A DNA stretch of 9,132 nt from assembly GCA_937952245.1 (NCBI GenBank), contig CALFYS010000110.1:1-9132 (forward strand). Direction: 5' to 3'. Each line of letters opens with the position of its first letter. The first letter of the stretch is position 1. Positions 1 through 6,488 of the stretch are shown piece by piece. This stretch comes from an uncultured Alphaproteobacteria bacterium (GTDB lineage: Bacteria; Pseudomonadota; Alphaproteobacteria; Puniceispirillales; UBA1172). The notes under the pieces were generated by a model. That model saw only the letters and a list, made by a program, of their open reading frames with translations, made no database searches and was not told the DNA's origin. The position numbers and the translations under genes are program-made.

Positions 1-261
1 GCTGAATTTCTGGGGCGGATCAATGCCACATTAAAAGACCAACCGTTTCTTTCTGGCGATAAACAAGGGTTTTTGGATATGGCCTGCCTGCCGTTTATTC
101 GGCAATTCCGCATCGCTGATCCGGCGTGGTTTGATGAACAAGACTGGCCTTATCTGCATCCATGGTTGCAAGATTTCCTGCAATCGGAACGCTTTGCCGC
201 CATCATGAAGAAATACGACCCTTGGAAAGAAACAGGCGGCGATGGTCTCTGGCCGTGGTGA
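1..261 (+). CDS. Glutathione S-transferase-like protein, C-terminal part (5' end outside window)
   Basis: The frame is open from the first base to a TGA at 259-261, giving 86 residues with no start, so this is the 3' end of a longer gene. The visible part resembles the all-helical C-terminal domain of cytosolic glutathione S-transferases. It has an FLSGDKQGFLDMACLPFIRQF-like stretch (about residues 16-36), where GSTs carry the N-capping aspartate and the core helix. A later helix with the PWL...FL.S..F...M.KY pattern is typical of the GST C-terminus. The thioredoxin-like glutathione-binding domain lies outside the window, so neither substrate nor activity can be judged. A TTG at 73 could be read as a start but would cut the domain in half. 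The gene converges on the minus-strand PLP enzyme with a 24-base gap and no convincing terminator. Confidence 0.72.
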   Translation, partial: AEFLGRINATLKDQPFLSGDKQGFLDMACLPFIRQFRIADPAWFDEQDWPYLHPWLQDFLQSERFAAIMKKYDPWKETGGDGLWPW

Positions 262-285
262 TGCTGCGGGTCTAAGACGTCTGGC

Positions 286-1275
286 CTAGGTTAAATCCGA
301 CAATTGATCCTGATAGGCGAAAAACGCCCCTAACCCGCCGGTATGGGTATAGCATACCCGCGCCCCTTGGGGGATGCGGCCTGACCGAACCAATTCAGGC
401 ACGGCGGCAAATGATTTCGCGGTATAGACAGGGTCAAGGATCAAGCCTTCATATTGCGCCATCAAGGTCATGGCGGATTCCGCCACCGCCCCCATGCGGC
501 CATAACCCGGGGCAAGCGCGCCATCCCAAATATCAATCGCGTCATCGGACAGGGCTAAATCTTGGCCAGTCATCTCTTGATACGCCGCTAATAACGCGGT
601 GATCCGGTCGATCTGCAAGGCTTTTTCCCGCCGGACACAAGACCCGATGACATGGGTTGCATAGGGCGCGAAACCTGCGATGAAGCCGGTATGGGTCATG
701 CCACTGCCGGTGCCGGTGACGACAAAGTCGAAACCATCATCTTCTGCCCTGATTTCTTCCGCCGCATCAGCATAGCCCAGCGCGCCAATCGGGTGTTCGA
801 TCTTCCCCAGCGGGATGACATAAGGTTTACCGCCAGCTAATTTGATCTCTTCCGCGCGTTGATAAAGCGCTTTATCCGCGCCGTTTTCATCTTCACCCAC
901 GGGAAAATGCATGACCTCCGCCCCAAGGATACGGCTTAAAAGAACATTGCCGGAATTAAGGTAAAGATCAGATGGTGATGCAACACGGCTTTCCAGCTGA
1001 ACGATCACCCGCATCCCCAGACGCGCGGCATTTGCCGCGGCCAATCGCGTGAAATTGGATTGCACCGCCCCTGTGATCAAGATTGTATCGGCTTCTTCCG
1101 CCAGAGCCGCGCCAAAATAATAATCCAGCTGGCGGGTTTTATTGCCGCCAAAACTGACCCCCGCCAGATCATCGCGTTTGACCCATAAATCAATCCCCAA
1201 ATGATCAGAAAGCCTGTTCAACCGTTCCAATGGAGTTGGTCTTGTGATTAATCCAGCACGGGGAAAACTTGGCAT
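286..1275 (-). CDS. D-cysteine desulfhydrase-like PLP-dependent enzyme (ACC deaminase/D-cysteine desulfhydrase family)
   Basis: A 329-residue cytosolic fold-type II PLP enzyme, the usual full length for this family. The PLP-binding lysine is K46 in GGNK (43-46). The QSN motif (72-74) supplies the family's active-site serine, S73. The phosphate-binding loop is T187-G197 (TGTGSGMTHTG), and an HTGG motif sits at 311-314. D-cysteine desulfhydrases convert D-cysteine to pyruvate, ammonia and hydrogen sulfide. ACC deaminases carry Glu after Tyr in the DPVYE motif, but here the motif is DPVYT (281-285), which favours a desulfhydrase-like role. L-cysteate sulfo-lyase (CuyA) belongs to the same family and cannot be excluded. 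The ATG directly follows the TAA of the DUF3422 gene (TAAATG). Its Shine-Dalgarno GAGG (1281-1284) lies inside the end of that gene, so translation is probably coupled. The substrate is unproven. Confidence 0.85.
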   Translation of the reverse strand: MPSFPRAGLITRPTPLERLNRLSDHLGIDLWVKRDDLAGVSFGGNKTRQLDYYFGAALAEEADTILITGAVQSNFTRLAAANAARLGMRVIVQLESRVASPSDLYLNSGNVLLSRILGAEVMHFPVGEDENGADKALYQRAEEIKLAGGKPYVIPLGKIEHPIGALGYADAAEEIRAEDDGFDFVVTGTGSGMTHTGFIAGFAPYATHVIGSCVRREKALQIDRITALLAAYQEMTGQDLALSDDAIDIWDGALAPGYGRMGAVAESAMTLMAQYEGLILDPVYTAKSFAAVPELVRSGRIPQGARVCYTHTGGLGAFFAYQDQLSDLT

Positions 1276-2604
1276 TTAAACCTCGGTATCGCGGGTGATG
1301 TGACGACGGGTGCGGCGGATGATGAAAAACACCAATCCCCCCACAATCGGCACGGCTAAGGCTTTGATGACATCAAGGTCAGCCCCCCATTCTTCAATAG
1401 GAAAGCCTTTCGCCAAATAATGCACAAGACCAACACCGTAATAGGTCAAAGCCGCGATTGACAGGCCTTCAACGGTTTGTTGAAGCCGCAATTGCGCTGA
1501 CGCCCGCTTATCCATGGATTGCAACAGGTCACGGTTTTGTTCTTGGATTTGCATTTCGGTTTGGGTTTGCAGCAATTGACCCGCCCGTTCAATCCGCAAG
1601 GCGACGCGATCCAGCCGATTGGAAAACGCCTCACAAGTTTGCATCGCCGGTGTCATTCGGCGTTCGATAAACCCTTCAATGCCTTGAAAATCTTTCAGGT
1701 AATTGAGTTTCAACGCCGCCATACGGGCTTCAAAAACCTCACGATACGCTTTTGTCGCCGCCATGCGATAGAGCGTGTCAGCATAAAGTTCTTCAACTTT
1801 GGCGGAAAGATTGGTCAAGGTTTTCACAAGATTAACCTGCTGGTTATGGTCATCCTTGCCAGTGCTGATTGTTTTCGACAAATCGCGGGTCAGGTTTGAA
1901 AGGCTGGTGGCCAGTTTTGAAAGCTTACCGCCGGAAGATTGAGCTTTGGCAAAACCCAACATCGCCAGAAAACGGTAAGTTTCCATTTCCACCACCCGCT
2001 GCACCATCCGCCCCAATCGCGCGGCGGACATATGGTGGTTAAAGATCACCGCCCGCGAAAACCCATCATCATCAGCATCAAAACTGATGATAAGTTGCGC
2101 CGCGCCATCATCAATGAAATTCGATGGGGCCGCGCGGCTCGCCAGCATGGATTTGGCTTTGTCTTGATTAAACCGCAACGGCGGCTTGCCCCCAACCTCC
2201 AACCAAATGGCATGGAAAATTTCAGCCGGCATATGGTCAATGAACTGAAACGGCGATTGCGCCCGATGGGCTTGATCAACCTCTGCTTTGTTAAAAGCAT
2301 TTTTGGCAAGCCCCGATTTCGCCGCCTGCCCATCTTCGATAATGCTGACCGAAACAAATTCTGTGTGGCGTTCAATGCGGAGGCGGAAAGCGTCAAAATC
2401 ACTTTGCAGAAATTTACTGCCCGAGGGCATTTCATCTTGCCCATGGGTGCTGAGATAGGTGTTCACATGGTCAATGATCGCTTGGTCATCACCACGTTCG
2501 GTCAAATAGACAAATCGAATAAACCGCCCTGCCCCATTAAAATCTGAAAACGTGCGGGCATGGACTTCATCCAATAATTGTTGGCGGAGCGAATGTTCAC
2601 GCAT
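1276..2604 (-). CDS. DUF3422 family membrane protein
   Basis: A 442-residue protein that I recognise as DUF3422, an uncharacterised family. The start region (LRQQLLDEVHARTF, residues 6-19) is the typical family opening. A long soluble N-terminal domain (about 1-210) is followed by a helical, coiled-coil-prone segment (about 220-375, with NRDLLQSMDKRASAQLRLQQ near the membrane). Two probable transmembrane helices follow at about 379-398 and 412-430, then a basic tail (RRTRRH). There is no signal peptide, so the large domain is probably cytoplasmic and anchored at the C-terminus. The plan of N-domain, long helices and two C-terminal membrane helices recalls CorA-type proteins, but no GMN motif is present, so transport is speculation. 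The start is supported by AGGA (2612-2615) seven bases upstream. The gene abuts the PLP enzyme downstream; function is unknown. Confidence 0.85.
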   Translation of the reverse strand: MREHSLRQQLLDEVHARTFSDFNGAGRFIRFVYLTERGDDQAIIDHVNTYLSTHGQDEMPSGSKFLQSDFDAFRLRIERHTEFVSVSIIEDGQAAKSGLAKNAFNKAEVDQAHRAQSPFQFIDHMPAEIFHAIWLEVGGKPPLRFNQDKAKSMLASRAAPSNFIDDGAAQLIISFDADDDGFSRAVIFNHHMSAARLGRMVQRVVEMETYRFLAMLGFAKAQSSGGKLSKLATSLSNLTRDLSKTISTGKDDHNQQVNLVKTLTNLSAKVEELYADTLYRMAATKAYREVFEARMAALKLNYLKDFQGIEGFIERRMTPAMQTCEAFSNRLDRVALRIERAGQLLQTQTEMQIQEQNRDLLQSMDKRASAQLRLQQTVEGLSIAALTYYGVGLVHYLAKGFPIEEWGADLDVIKALAVPIVGGLVFFIIRRTRRHITRDTEV

Positions 2605-2614
2605 GATTAAATCC

Positions 2615-2635
2615 TAATCTTAAGACATAATCTTA
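2615..2635. repeat. Short direct repeat TAATCTTA x2 upstream of the DUF3422 gene
   Basis: TAATCTTA occurs at 2615-2622 and 2628-2635 (period 13), within 35 bases of the DUF3422 start. On the minus strand these read TAAGATTA and include -10-like TAAGAT hexamers, without a convincing -35 box at 16-18 bases. They could be a regulator-binding pair or chance in AT-rich DNA. The rest of the 114-base gap (2605-2718) shows only a weak 5-bp stem, AACCT-GAAT-AGGTT (2688-2701), with no T-run. Confidence 0.3.
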
Positions 2636-2718
2636 CAGGAAATAATCAGATTTAGCACCCCTTGAGCGTTGCGGCATAAAGCCCCGAAACCTGAATAGGT
2701 TAATGACCAGCACAGCGA

Positions 2719-3792
2719 TTAAGAATTTCGCCCTTCAAGATGGGCAATCACCGCTTCCGTCACCTCTTTGGTGGTGGCACTGCCGCCAACATCAGGGGTC
2801 GTAATCCCTGCCCCACAAACCGCATCCACGGCGGTCATCAGGCGTTGCGCGGCATCCGACCGACCAAGGTGATCCAACATTTGCGCCGCGGTCCAGAACG
2901 TCGCCACCGGATTGGCGATGCCTTGCCCCGTAATATCAAAGGCGGAACCATGGATCGGTTCAAACATGGAGGGGAAGCGGCCTTCTGGGTCAATATTGGC
3001 GGTTGGCGCAACACCGATACTGCCGGCCAATGCCCCCGCAAGATCAGATAGAATATCAGCATGAAGATTGGTGGCGACAATTGTATCTAAACTTTGCGGG
3101 TCTAAGGTCATGCGCACCGTCATGGCATCCACCAAAATTTTATCCCATGTCACATCAGGGAATTCAGCCGCCACTTCTGCCGCGATTTCATCCCACATCA
3201 CCATGCCATGCCGCTGGGCGTTGGACTTTGTCACCACCGTCAGCAATTTACGCGGACGGGATTGGGCAATTTTAAAGGCATAGCGCATGATCCTCGTCAC
3301 GCCCACGCGGGTAAAGATCGACACTTCTGTCCCCACTTCTTCAGGCATCCCGCGATGCGCTCGCCCGCCACTGCCGGCATATTCCCCTTCTGAATTCTCA
3401 CGGATAATCACCCAATCCAGATCACCGGTTTCCACCTGCCGGAGCGGCGATTGTATCCCCGGGATAATGCGCGTCGGGCGGACATTGGCGTATTGATCAA
3501 ACCCTTGGCAAATCGGCAATCTCAACCCCCATAGGGTGATATGGTCGGGCACATCAGGGGCACCGACCGCGCCAAAGAAAATCGCATCAAATTTTTTGAG
3601 CGCATCCAAACCATCTTCGGGCATCATCATGCCATGGGTTTTGTAATAATCAGACCCCCAATCAAAATGAGTCACATCAAAGGATAAATCCCCCATCACC
3701 TGACCAAGGGCGGTTAAAACATCAAGCCCCGCTGAGATCACTTCAGGACCAATACCATCGGCGGGGATGGCGGCGATTTTAAATGAAGACAT
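2719..3792 (-). CDS. Tartrate dehydrogenase / D-malate dehydrogenase (decarboxylating), DmlA/TtuC type
   Basis: A 357-residue member of the isocitrate/isopropylmalate dehydrogenase superfamily, close in length and sequence to E. coli DmlA. It should oxidise and decarboxylate D-malate to pyruvate and CO2 with NAD, and may act on tartrate. The family signature NLHADILSDLAGALAGSIG lies at 242-260, giving metal-binding aspartates D246 and D250, with D222 from the partner subunit. The substrate arginines are R105 (NVRP), probably R108 or R115, and R131 (RENSEGEY, 131-138). The catalytic pair is Y138 and K189 (TKSN). The NAD loop is EPIHGSAFDI (278-287), with Phe where Pro is usual. FGAVG..DVPDH..LWG (73-89) matches the D-malate/tartrate branch rather than LeuB. 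The start has AAAAGG seven bases upstream. No LysR-type regulator (DmlR in E. coli) is seen beside it. Exact substrate preference cannot be read from sequence. Confidence 0.88.
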   Translation of the reverse strand: MSSFKIAAIPADGIGPEVISAGLDVLTALGQVMGDLSFDVTHFDWGSDYYKTHGMMMPEDGLDALKKFDAIFFGAVGAPDVPDHITLWGLRLPICQGFDQYANVRPTRIIPGIQSPLRQVETGDLDWVIIRENSEGEYAGSGGRAHRGMPEEVGTEVSIFTRVGVTRIMRYAFKIAQSRPRKLLTVVTKSNAQRHGMVMWDEIAAEVAAEFPDVTWDKILVDAMTVRMTLDPQSLDTIVATNLHADILSDLAGALAGSIGVAPTANIDPEGRFPSMFEPIHGSAFDITGQGIANPVATFWTAAQMLDHLGRSDAAQRLMTAVDAVCGAGITTPDVGGSATTKEVTEAVIAHLEGRNS

Positions 3793-3831
3793 CGGATAAC
3801 CTTTTAAAAATAAGTGCAGAGAAGGTTGTGA

Positions 3832-3844
3832 ATTATTCTATAAT
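3832..3844. promoter_or_regulatory. ATTAT-N3-ATAAT inverted repeat containing a perfect -10 hexamer for slyX direction
   Basis: In the 100-base divergent gap between the dehydrogenase and slyX, the plus strand carries TATAAT at 3839-3844. This sits inside the inverted repeat ATTAT (3832-3836) and ATAAT (3840-3844). Used as a -10 box for slyX it would give a leader of about 40 bases, but no good -35 box lies 16-18 bases upstream. The region is AT-rich, so a chance match is quite possible. Confidence 0.25.
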
Positions 3845-3848
3845 GTTA

Positions 3849-3877
3849 ATCCTATTGGTTGCGCTTATTGTTGACAA
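3849..3877 (-). promoter_or_regulatory. Candidate sigma70-type promoter for the D-malate/tartrate dehydrogenase
   Basis: Read on the minus strand, TTGTCA (3872-3877) and TAGGAT (3849-3854) are separated by exactly 17 bases and lie about 57 bases upstream of the dehydrogenase start. Each differs from consensus by one or two bases. The -35 box sits within a short inverted repeat, ATTGT-TG-ACAAT (3867-3878), which could be an operator. This is a match by eye only. Confidence 0.35.
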
Positions 3878-3892
3878 TGCTAAAACAAAGGC

Positions 3893-4099
3893 ATGACAGA
3901 AAAATCAACACATTTAGAAGAATTAATCGCCCATCTTCAACAAGAACTGGCGGCGCTTAATGATGAATTGTTCACCCAACAGCAAGAAATCAGACGGCTT
4001 AACGTGGAAATTCGTCACCTCAACAATAAATTGAAATCCATCCAACATGGCGATGAGATTTTGAACCCCGCGGATGATACCCCGCCGCCCCATTATTAA
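3893..4099 (+). CDS. slyX: SlyX family protein
   Basis: A 68-residue protein with the typical SlyX layout. A single long charged coiled-coil helix (about residues 5-50, heptads rich in Leu, Glu and Gln) leads into a short flexible tail ending in the family hallmark TPPPHY (63-68). SlyX is a small, presumably cytosolic protein of unknown biochemical function. The name comes from its gene lying near slyD in enterobacteria, and there is no evidence here for any link to lysis. Reading upstream meets a TAA at 3881-3883, so the ATG at 3893 is the only plausible start. Its purine-rich AAAGG (3887-3891) is just one base from the ATG, unusually close for a Shine-Dalgarno. The RNA methyltransferase begins 23 bases downstream, so the two are probably co-transcribed. 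Confidence 0.9.
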   Translation: MTEKSTHLEELIAHLQQELAALNDELFTQQQEIRRLNVEIRHLNNKLKSIQHGDEILNPADDTPPPHY

Positions 4100-4122
4100 G
4101 TTCAAGATAAGGGTCGCGTAGC

Positions 4123-5523
4123 ATGGCACGGCATCAACACGGGCGGTATCGAAAAAACCGCAAACCACGCCCCTCCTTTTCACCAGACCCGGTGACCGTG
4201 ACGGTGACCAGCATTGGCCAGCGCGGTGATGGCATGGCAAGCATCACCCAATCTGATGGCGGGGAAGAACGTTATTTTATCCGCAATAGCATGGTGGGGG
4301 ATGTGCTTTCGGTGCGCCCCGTCAGGCGGCATCAATCGGGCTTGGATGCTGAGATCATGTCGGTCATCACCCCTTCCCCTGATCGCATCACCCCAGATTG
4401 CCCCAGCGCGGCAGAATGCGGCGGGTGCCAGTTTCAATACATGGCGAAAGATCATTATCAAGACTGGAAATTTGAGATGGTGCGATCAAGCCTGAGCCGA
4501 GCTGATGTCATCCCCGATGAATGGCGGCCTAGTTTTTTCGCCGAATATGGCGGCAGACGGCGAACACGATTGGCATGGCGGCGCTTGAAAGATGGCGTGA
4601 TTTGCGGCTTCAGGGAAGCCCGAAGCCATCAGATTATCGCCCCCGATGGATGCCTTGTGGCGCATCCTGAATTGCGCCAAGCCATGGATACGCTCAAAAC
4701 CCATCTCTTGCCGCATACAGACCCATCTTCCCAAGGTGAGGTTGAAATTACCCTTGCTGACGCGCCCCAAAATCAAGGTCAAACCAGTGCTTATTTATGG
4801 GATATTGCCTTCCGCCCTCAAGAGGCGTTCAAGCCAAAAACCATCACCGCCATGGTAACAGAAGCAAGCCACCACCCCATCGCGCGATTATCGCAAATCC
4901 ATCCATCCGGTGATGTGGAATTGCTCTATGAGAAAACCCCGCCGGTGGTGACATGGTCGCTTGATGCCAATGGTGAAAACACCATCACCTTAACCCCGGC
5001 GGCGGGGTCTTTCATGCAGGCGGATGCCAGTGCCGAAGGCCATATGCAGCAACAAATCGCCAATGCCCTTAAGGGCAACAAGCAGATTGTTGATTTATTC
5101 TGCGGCAGCGGCAGTTTAAGCCTTCCCCTTCTGACCAGCTCGAACCCGCCTGAAAAAATCAAAGGCATTGATAGCGCGGCCTTGGGGTTAGAGGCGTTGA
5201 TGGCGGCGGCGAAATCAAACGGGCATCATCACCGCGTTTCTGTTGAAAACCGAAATTTATTCAAAGACCCGCTCAACGCCGAAGAATTATCTGCTTTTGA
5301 TGCCGCGATTATCGACCCCCCAAGGGCAGGCGCGGCGGCGCAAATGCCGGCCATTGCCAACAGCAATATCACCCGCGTCATGATGGTTTCATGCAACCCC
5401 AATAGTTTTGCACGGGATGCGCAAATCCTGATCCAAGAGGGGTTTCAATGCCGCTGGGCGCAAATGATTGATCAGTTTTACCTGACCGCCCATGCGGAAT
5501 TGATCGCCTGTTTTGAACGCTAG
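4123..5523 (+). CDS. Class I SAM-dependent RNA 5-methyluridine methyltransferase, RlmD/TrmA family
   Basis: A 466-residue cytosolic enzyme expected to transfer a methyl group from S-adenosylmethionine to C5 of a uridine, most likely in 23S rRNA. A basic N-terminus (1-22) precedes a TRAM RNA-binding domain (about 23-82). The [4Fe-4S] cysteines are C93, C99, C102 and C177, with the C-x5-C-x2-C spacing seen in RlmD. The methyltransferase domain has the FMQAD equivalent of FxQxN (297-301), the SAM loop VDLFCGSGSLSL (323-334), IDPPRAG (397-403), the catalytic cysteine C424 in VSCNP (422-426) and the general base E459 in HAEL. All catalytic elements are intact. A possible ribosome-binding AAGGG lies about nine bases before the ATG. 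The target base (m5U1939 or m5U747 in E. coli numbering, or another site) cannot be assigned, so no symbol is given. Confidence 0.92.
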   Translation: MARHQHGRYRKNRKPRPSFSPDPVTVTVTSIGQRGDGMASITQSDGGEERYFIRNSMVGDVLSVRPVRRHQSGLDAEIMSVITPSPDRITPDCPSAAECGGCQFQYMAKDHYQDWKFEMVRSSLSRADVIPDEWRPSFFAEYGGRRRTRLAWRRLKDGVICGFREARSHQIIAPDGCLVAHPELRQAMDTLKTHLLPHTDPSSQGEVEITLADAPQNQGQTSAYLWDIAFRPQEAFKPKTITAMVTEASHHPIARLSQIHPSGDVELLYEKTPPVVTWSLDANGENTITLTPAAGSFMQADASAEGHMQQQIANALKGNKQIVDLFCGSGSLSLPLLTSSNPPEKIKGIDSAALGLEALMAAAKSNGHHHRVSVENRNLFKDPLNAEELSAFDAAIIDPPRAGAAAQMPAIANSNITRVMMVSCNPNSFARDAQILIQEGFQCRWAQMIDQFYLTAHAELIACFER

Positions 5524-5544
5524 ATTTTAAGCTAGAATGACGAT

Positions 5545-5844
5545 TTAAGCTTTAAAGACATAGGTCTGGCTGCGGGGGCTGTTGACGCGTTCCACAATAT
5601 CCAGTTTCTCAAAAGTCTTCATCGATTTATAGAACTGCGCTTTGGAAATTTTCTTGCCCAATTCAGCGGCTTGTTCAAGGATGGCATCGCATTGGATTTC
5701 TTTTTCCACCGTGCCATCGGCATATTGTTCCCATACCAGCAACAAAACATCACGATCAGCGTTTGTCAGCCCTGATAATCCCGCTTCATCCGCGGCATCA
5801 CTGGTCATTTTTAATAGACCAAGATAAAAACGAACATTGGTCAT
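5545..5844 (-). CDS. Small winged-helix (MarR-like) DNA-binding protein, unassigned
   Basis: A 99-residue protein that reads as one winged helix-turn-helix domain. A helix at about 26-42 (LTNADRDVLLLVWEQ) is followed by helices at about 50-63 and a candidate recognition helix at about 67-80 (SKAQFYKSMKTFEKL). The wing follows at 81-98 (DIVERVNSPRSQTYVF). The pattern resembles MarR-type or related wHTH regulators, but I do not recognise a named family. The start is supported by AGGTG four bases before the ATG. The gene follows the membrane protein by only 13 bases, so they are probably one operon. It may regulate that operon or sense something with it, but this is inference. It converges on the RNA methyltransferase, 21 bases away, with no clear terminator. 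Confidence 0.7.
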   Translation of the reverse strand: MTNVRFYLGLLKMTSDAADEAGLSGLTNADRDVLLLVWEQYADGTVEKEIQCDAILEQAAELGKKISKAQFYKSMKTFEKLDIVERVNSPRSQTYVFKA

Positions 5845-5857
5845 AAAACACCTAATT

Positions 5858-6424
5858 TCATTTTATCTTCAAAAGAATGGGGCGAACCACTCCCAGAAGA
5901 ATAGCAAAAACCAAAATACTGCCGATCACATCTCCAGAAAAATAGAGATAAGGCAATATCAAGTCGTCAATACCAAAATACATGGCATGAAGTAAACTAT
6001 TAAAAAACGATGCCATGACCGAAAGGCTGATATAGGTCCAGATAATGCTGATATTAATATCGCGGTAAAACACCGGCGCGGCCCAAATGGAACGCTTTAA
6101 ACTGGCGTTCAGCATGATCGCGGGGATAACAACAGCAAATGTCCCAACACCGCTGGAAAAAAGAGAATTGATCAAATCACCTGAATAAATGTAACCGCTG
6201 AGCAATTGCGCCAGATAAATCAATGGCCATATGATGGGGCCGATGAGCATCACCACCATAATTTTAATGCCATGGGGGATGAACACTAAACTGGCATAAT
6301 TGACATATTCATCAGGGCGCAACAGGCTTTCAACAGGATAAATCACAAAGGTTTGAATCTGAAACCCAATGAAAATCACCAGAAACGCGATCAAAAAAGA
6401 TGCTGTGTTCTCACTAAATTTCAT
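5858..6424 (-). CDS. Multi-pass membrane protein, MASE1-like hydrophobic pattern, unassigned
   Basis: A 188-residue protein that is mostly hydrophobic, with about five likely transmembrane helices at about 8-30, 53-76, 88-107, 122-142 and 164-184. The segment FIPHGIKIMVVMLIGPIIWP (48-67) echoes the P-x-G-I/V motif at the start of a helix in MASE1-type sensor domains. No output domain (GGDEF, kinase or similar) follows, so it would be a stand-alone membrane module. It ends with a short basic tail (LLKIK). No strong Shine-Dalgarno is seen before the ATG; TAGG lies about 13 bases upstream. The winged-helix gene follows 13 bases downstream, suggesting a paired sensor/regulator or unrelated small genes sharing a transcript. 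It diverges from arsH. The MASE1 resemblance is a by-eye impression. Confidence 0.75.
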   Translation of the reverse strand: MKFSENTASFLIAFLVIFIGFQIQTFVIYPVESLLRPDEYVNYASLVFIPHGIKIMVVMLIGPIIWPLIYLAQLLSGYIYSGDLINSLFSSGVGTFAVVIPAIMLNASLKRSIWAAPVFYRDINISIIWTYISLSVMASFFNSLLHAMYFGIDDLILPYLYFSGDVIGSILVFAILLGVVRPILLKIK

Positions 6425-6488
6425 GGTGCATTCAAACCTAAAGCTGTAAAATCAATATGCAATCAGACCTATCAATAAGATCAACACA

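Noticed and set aside
262..290. AGACGTCT and CCTAGG palindromes between the convergent GST and PLP genes as a terminator
   Set aside because: Stems are only four to six bases and no T-run follows on either strand.
286..1275. 1-aminocyclopropane-1-carboxylate deaminase
   Set aside because: The DPVYE glutamate typical of true ACC deaminases is Thr here (DPVYT).
1519..1899. Plus-strand 126-codon open frame
   Set aside because: Also antisense to the DUF3422 coding region, with no recognisable domain or ribosome-binding site.
1939..2547. Plus-strand 202-codon open frame
   Set aside because: It lies wholly antisense to the DUF3422 gene, which has a clear family match and a good SD. The antisense translation resembles no family and is rich in residues expected from reverse-strand codons.
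2688..2701. AACCT-GAAT-AGGTT stem as terminator of the dehydrogenase gene
   Set aside because: The stem is only five base pairs, AT-containing and not followed by a T-run on the minus strand.
2719..3792. 3-isopropylmalate dehydrogenase (LeuB) or isocitrate dehydrogenase
   Set aside because: The VPDH..LWG segment, RENSEGEY and overall match to E. coli DmlA favour the D-malate/tartrate branch, and no leu genes lie nearby.
5520..5556. AT-rich repeats around TTTAAGCTTTAAA as a bidirectional terminator
   Set aside because: The repeats do not pair into a stable GC-rich stem, and most of the sequence belongs to the two gene ends.
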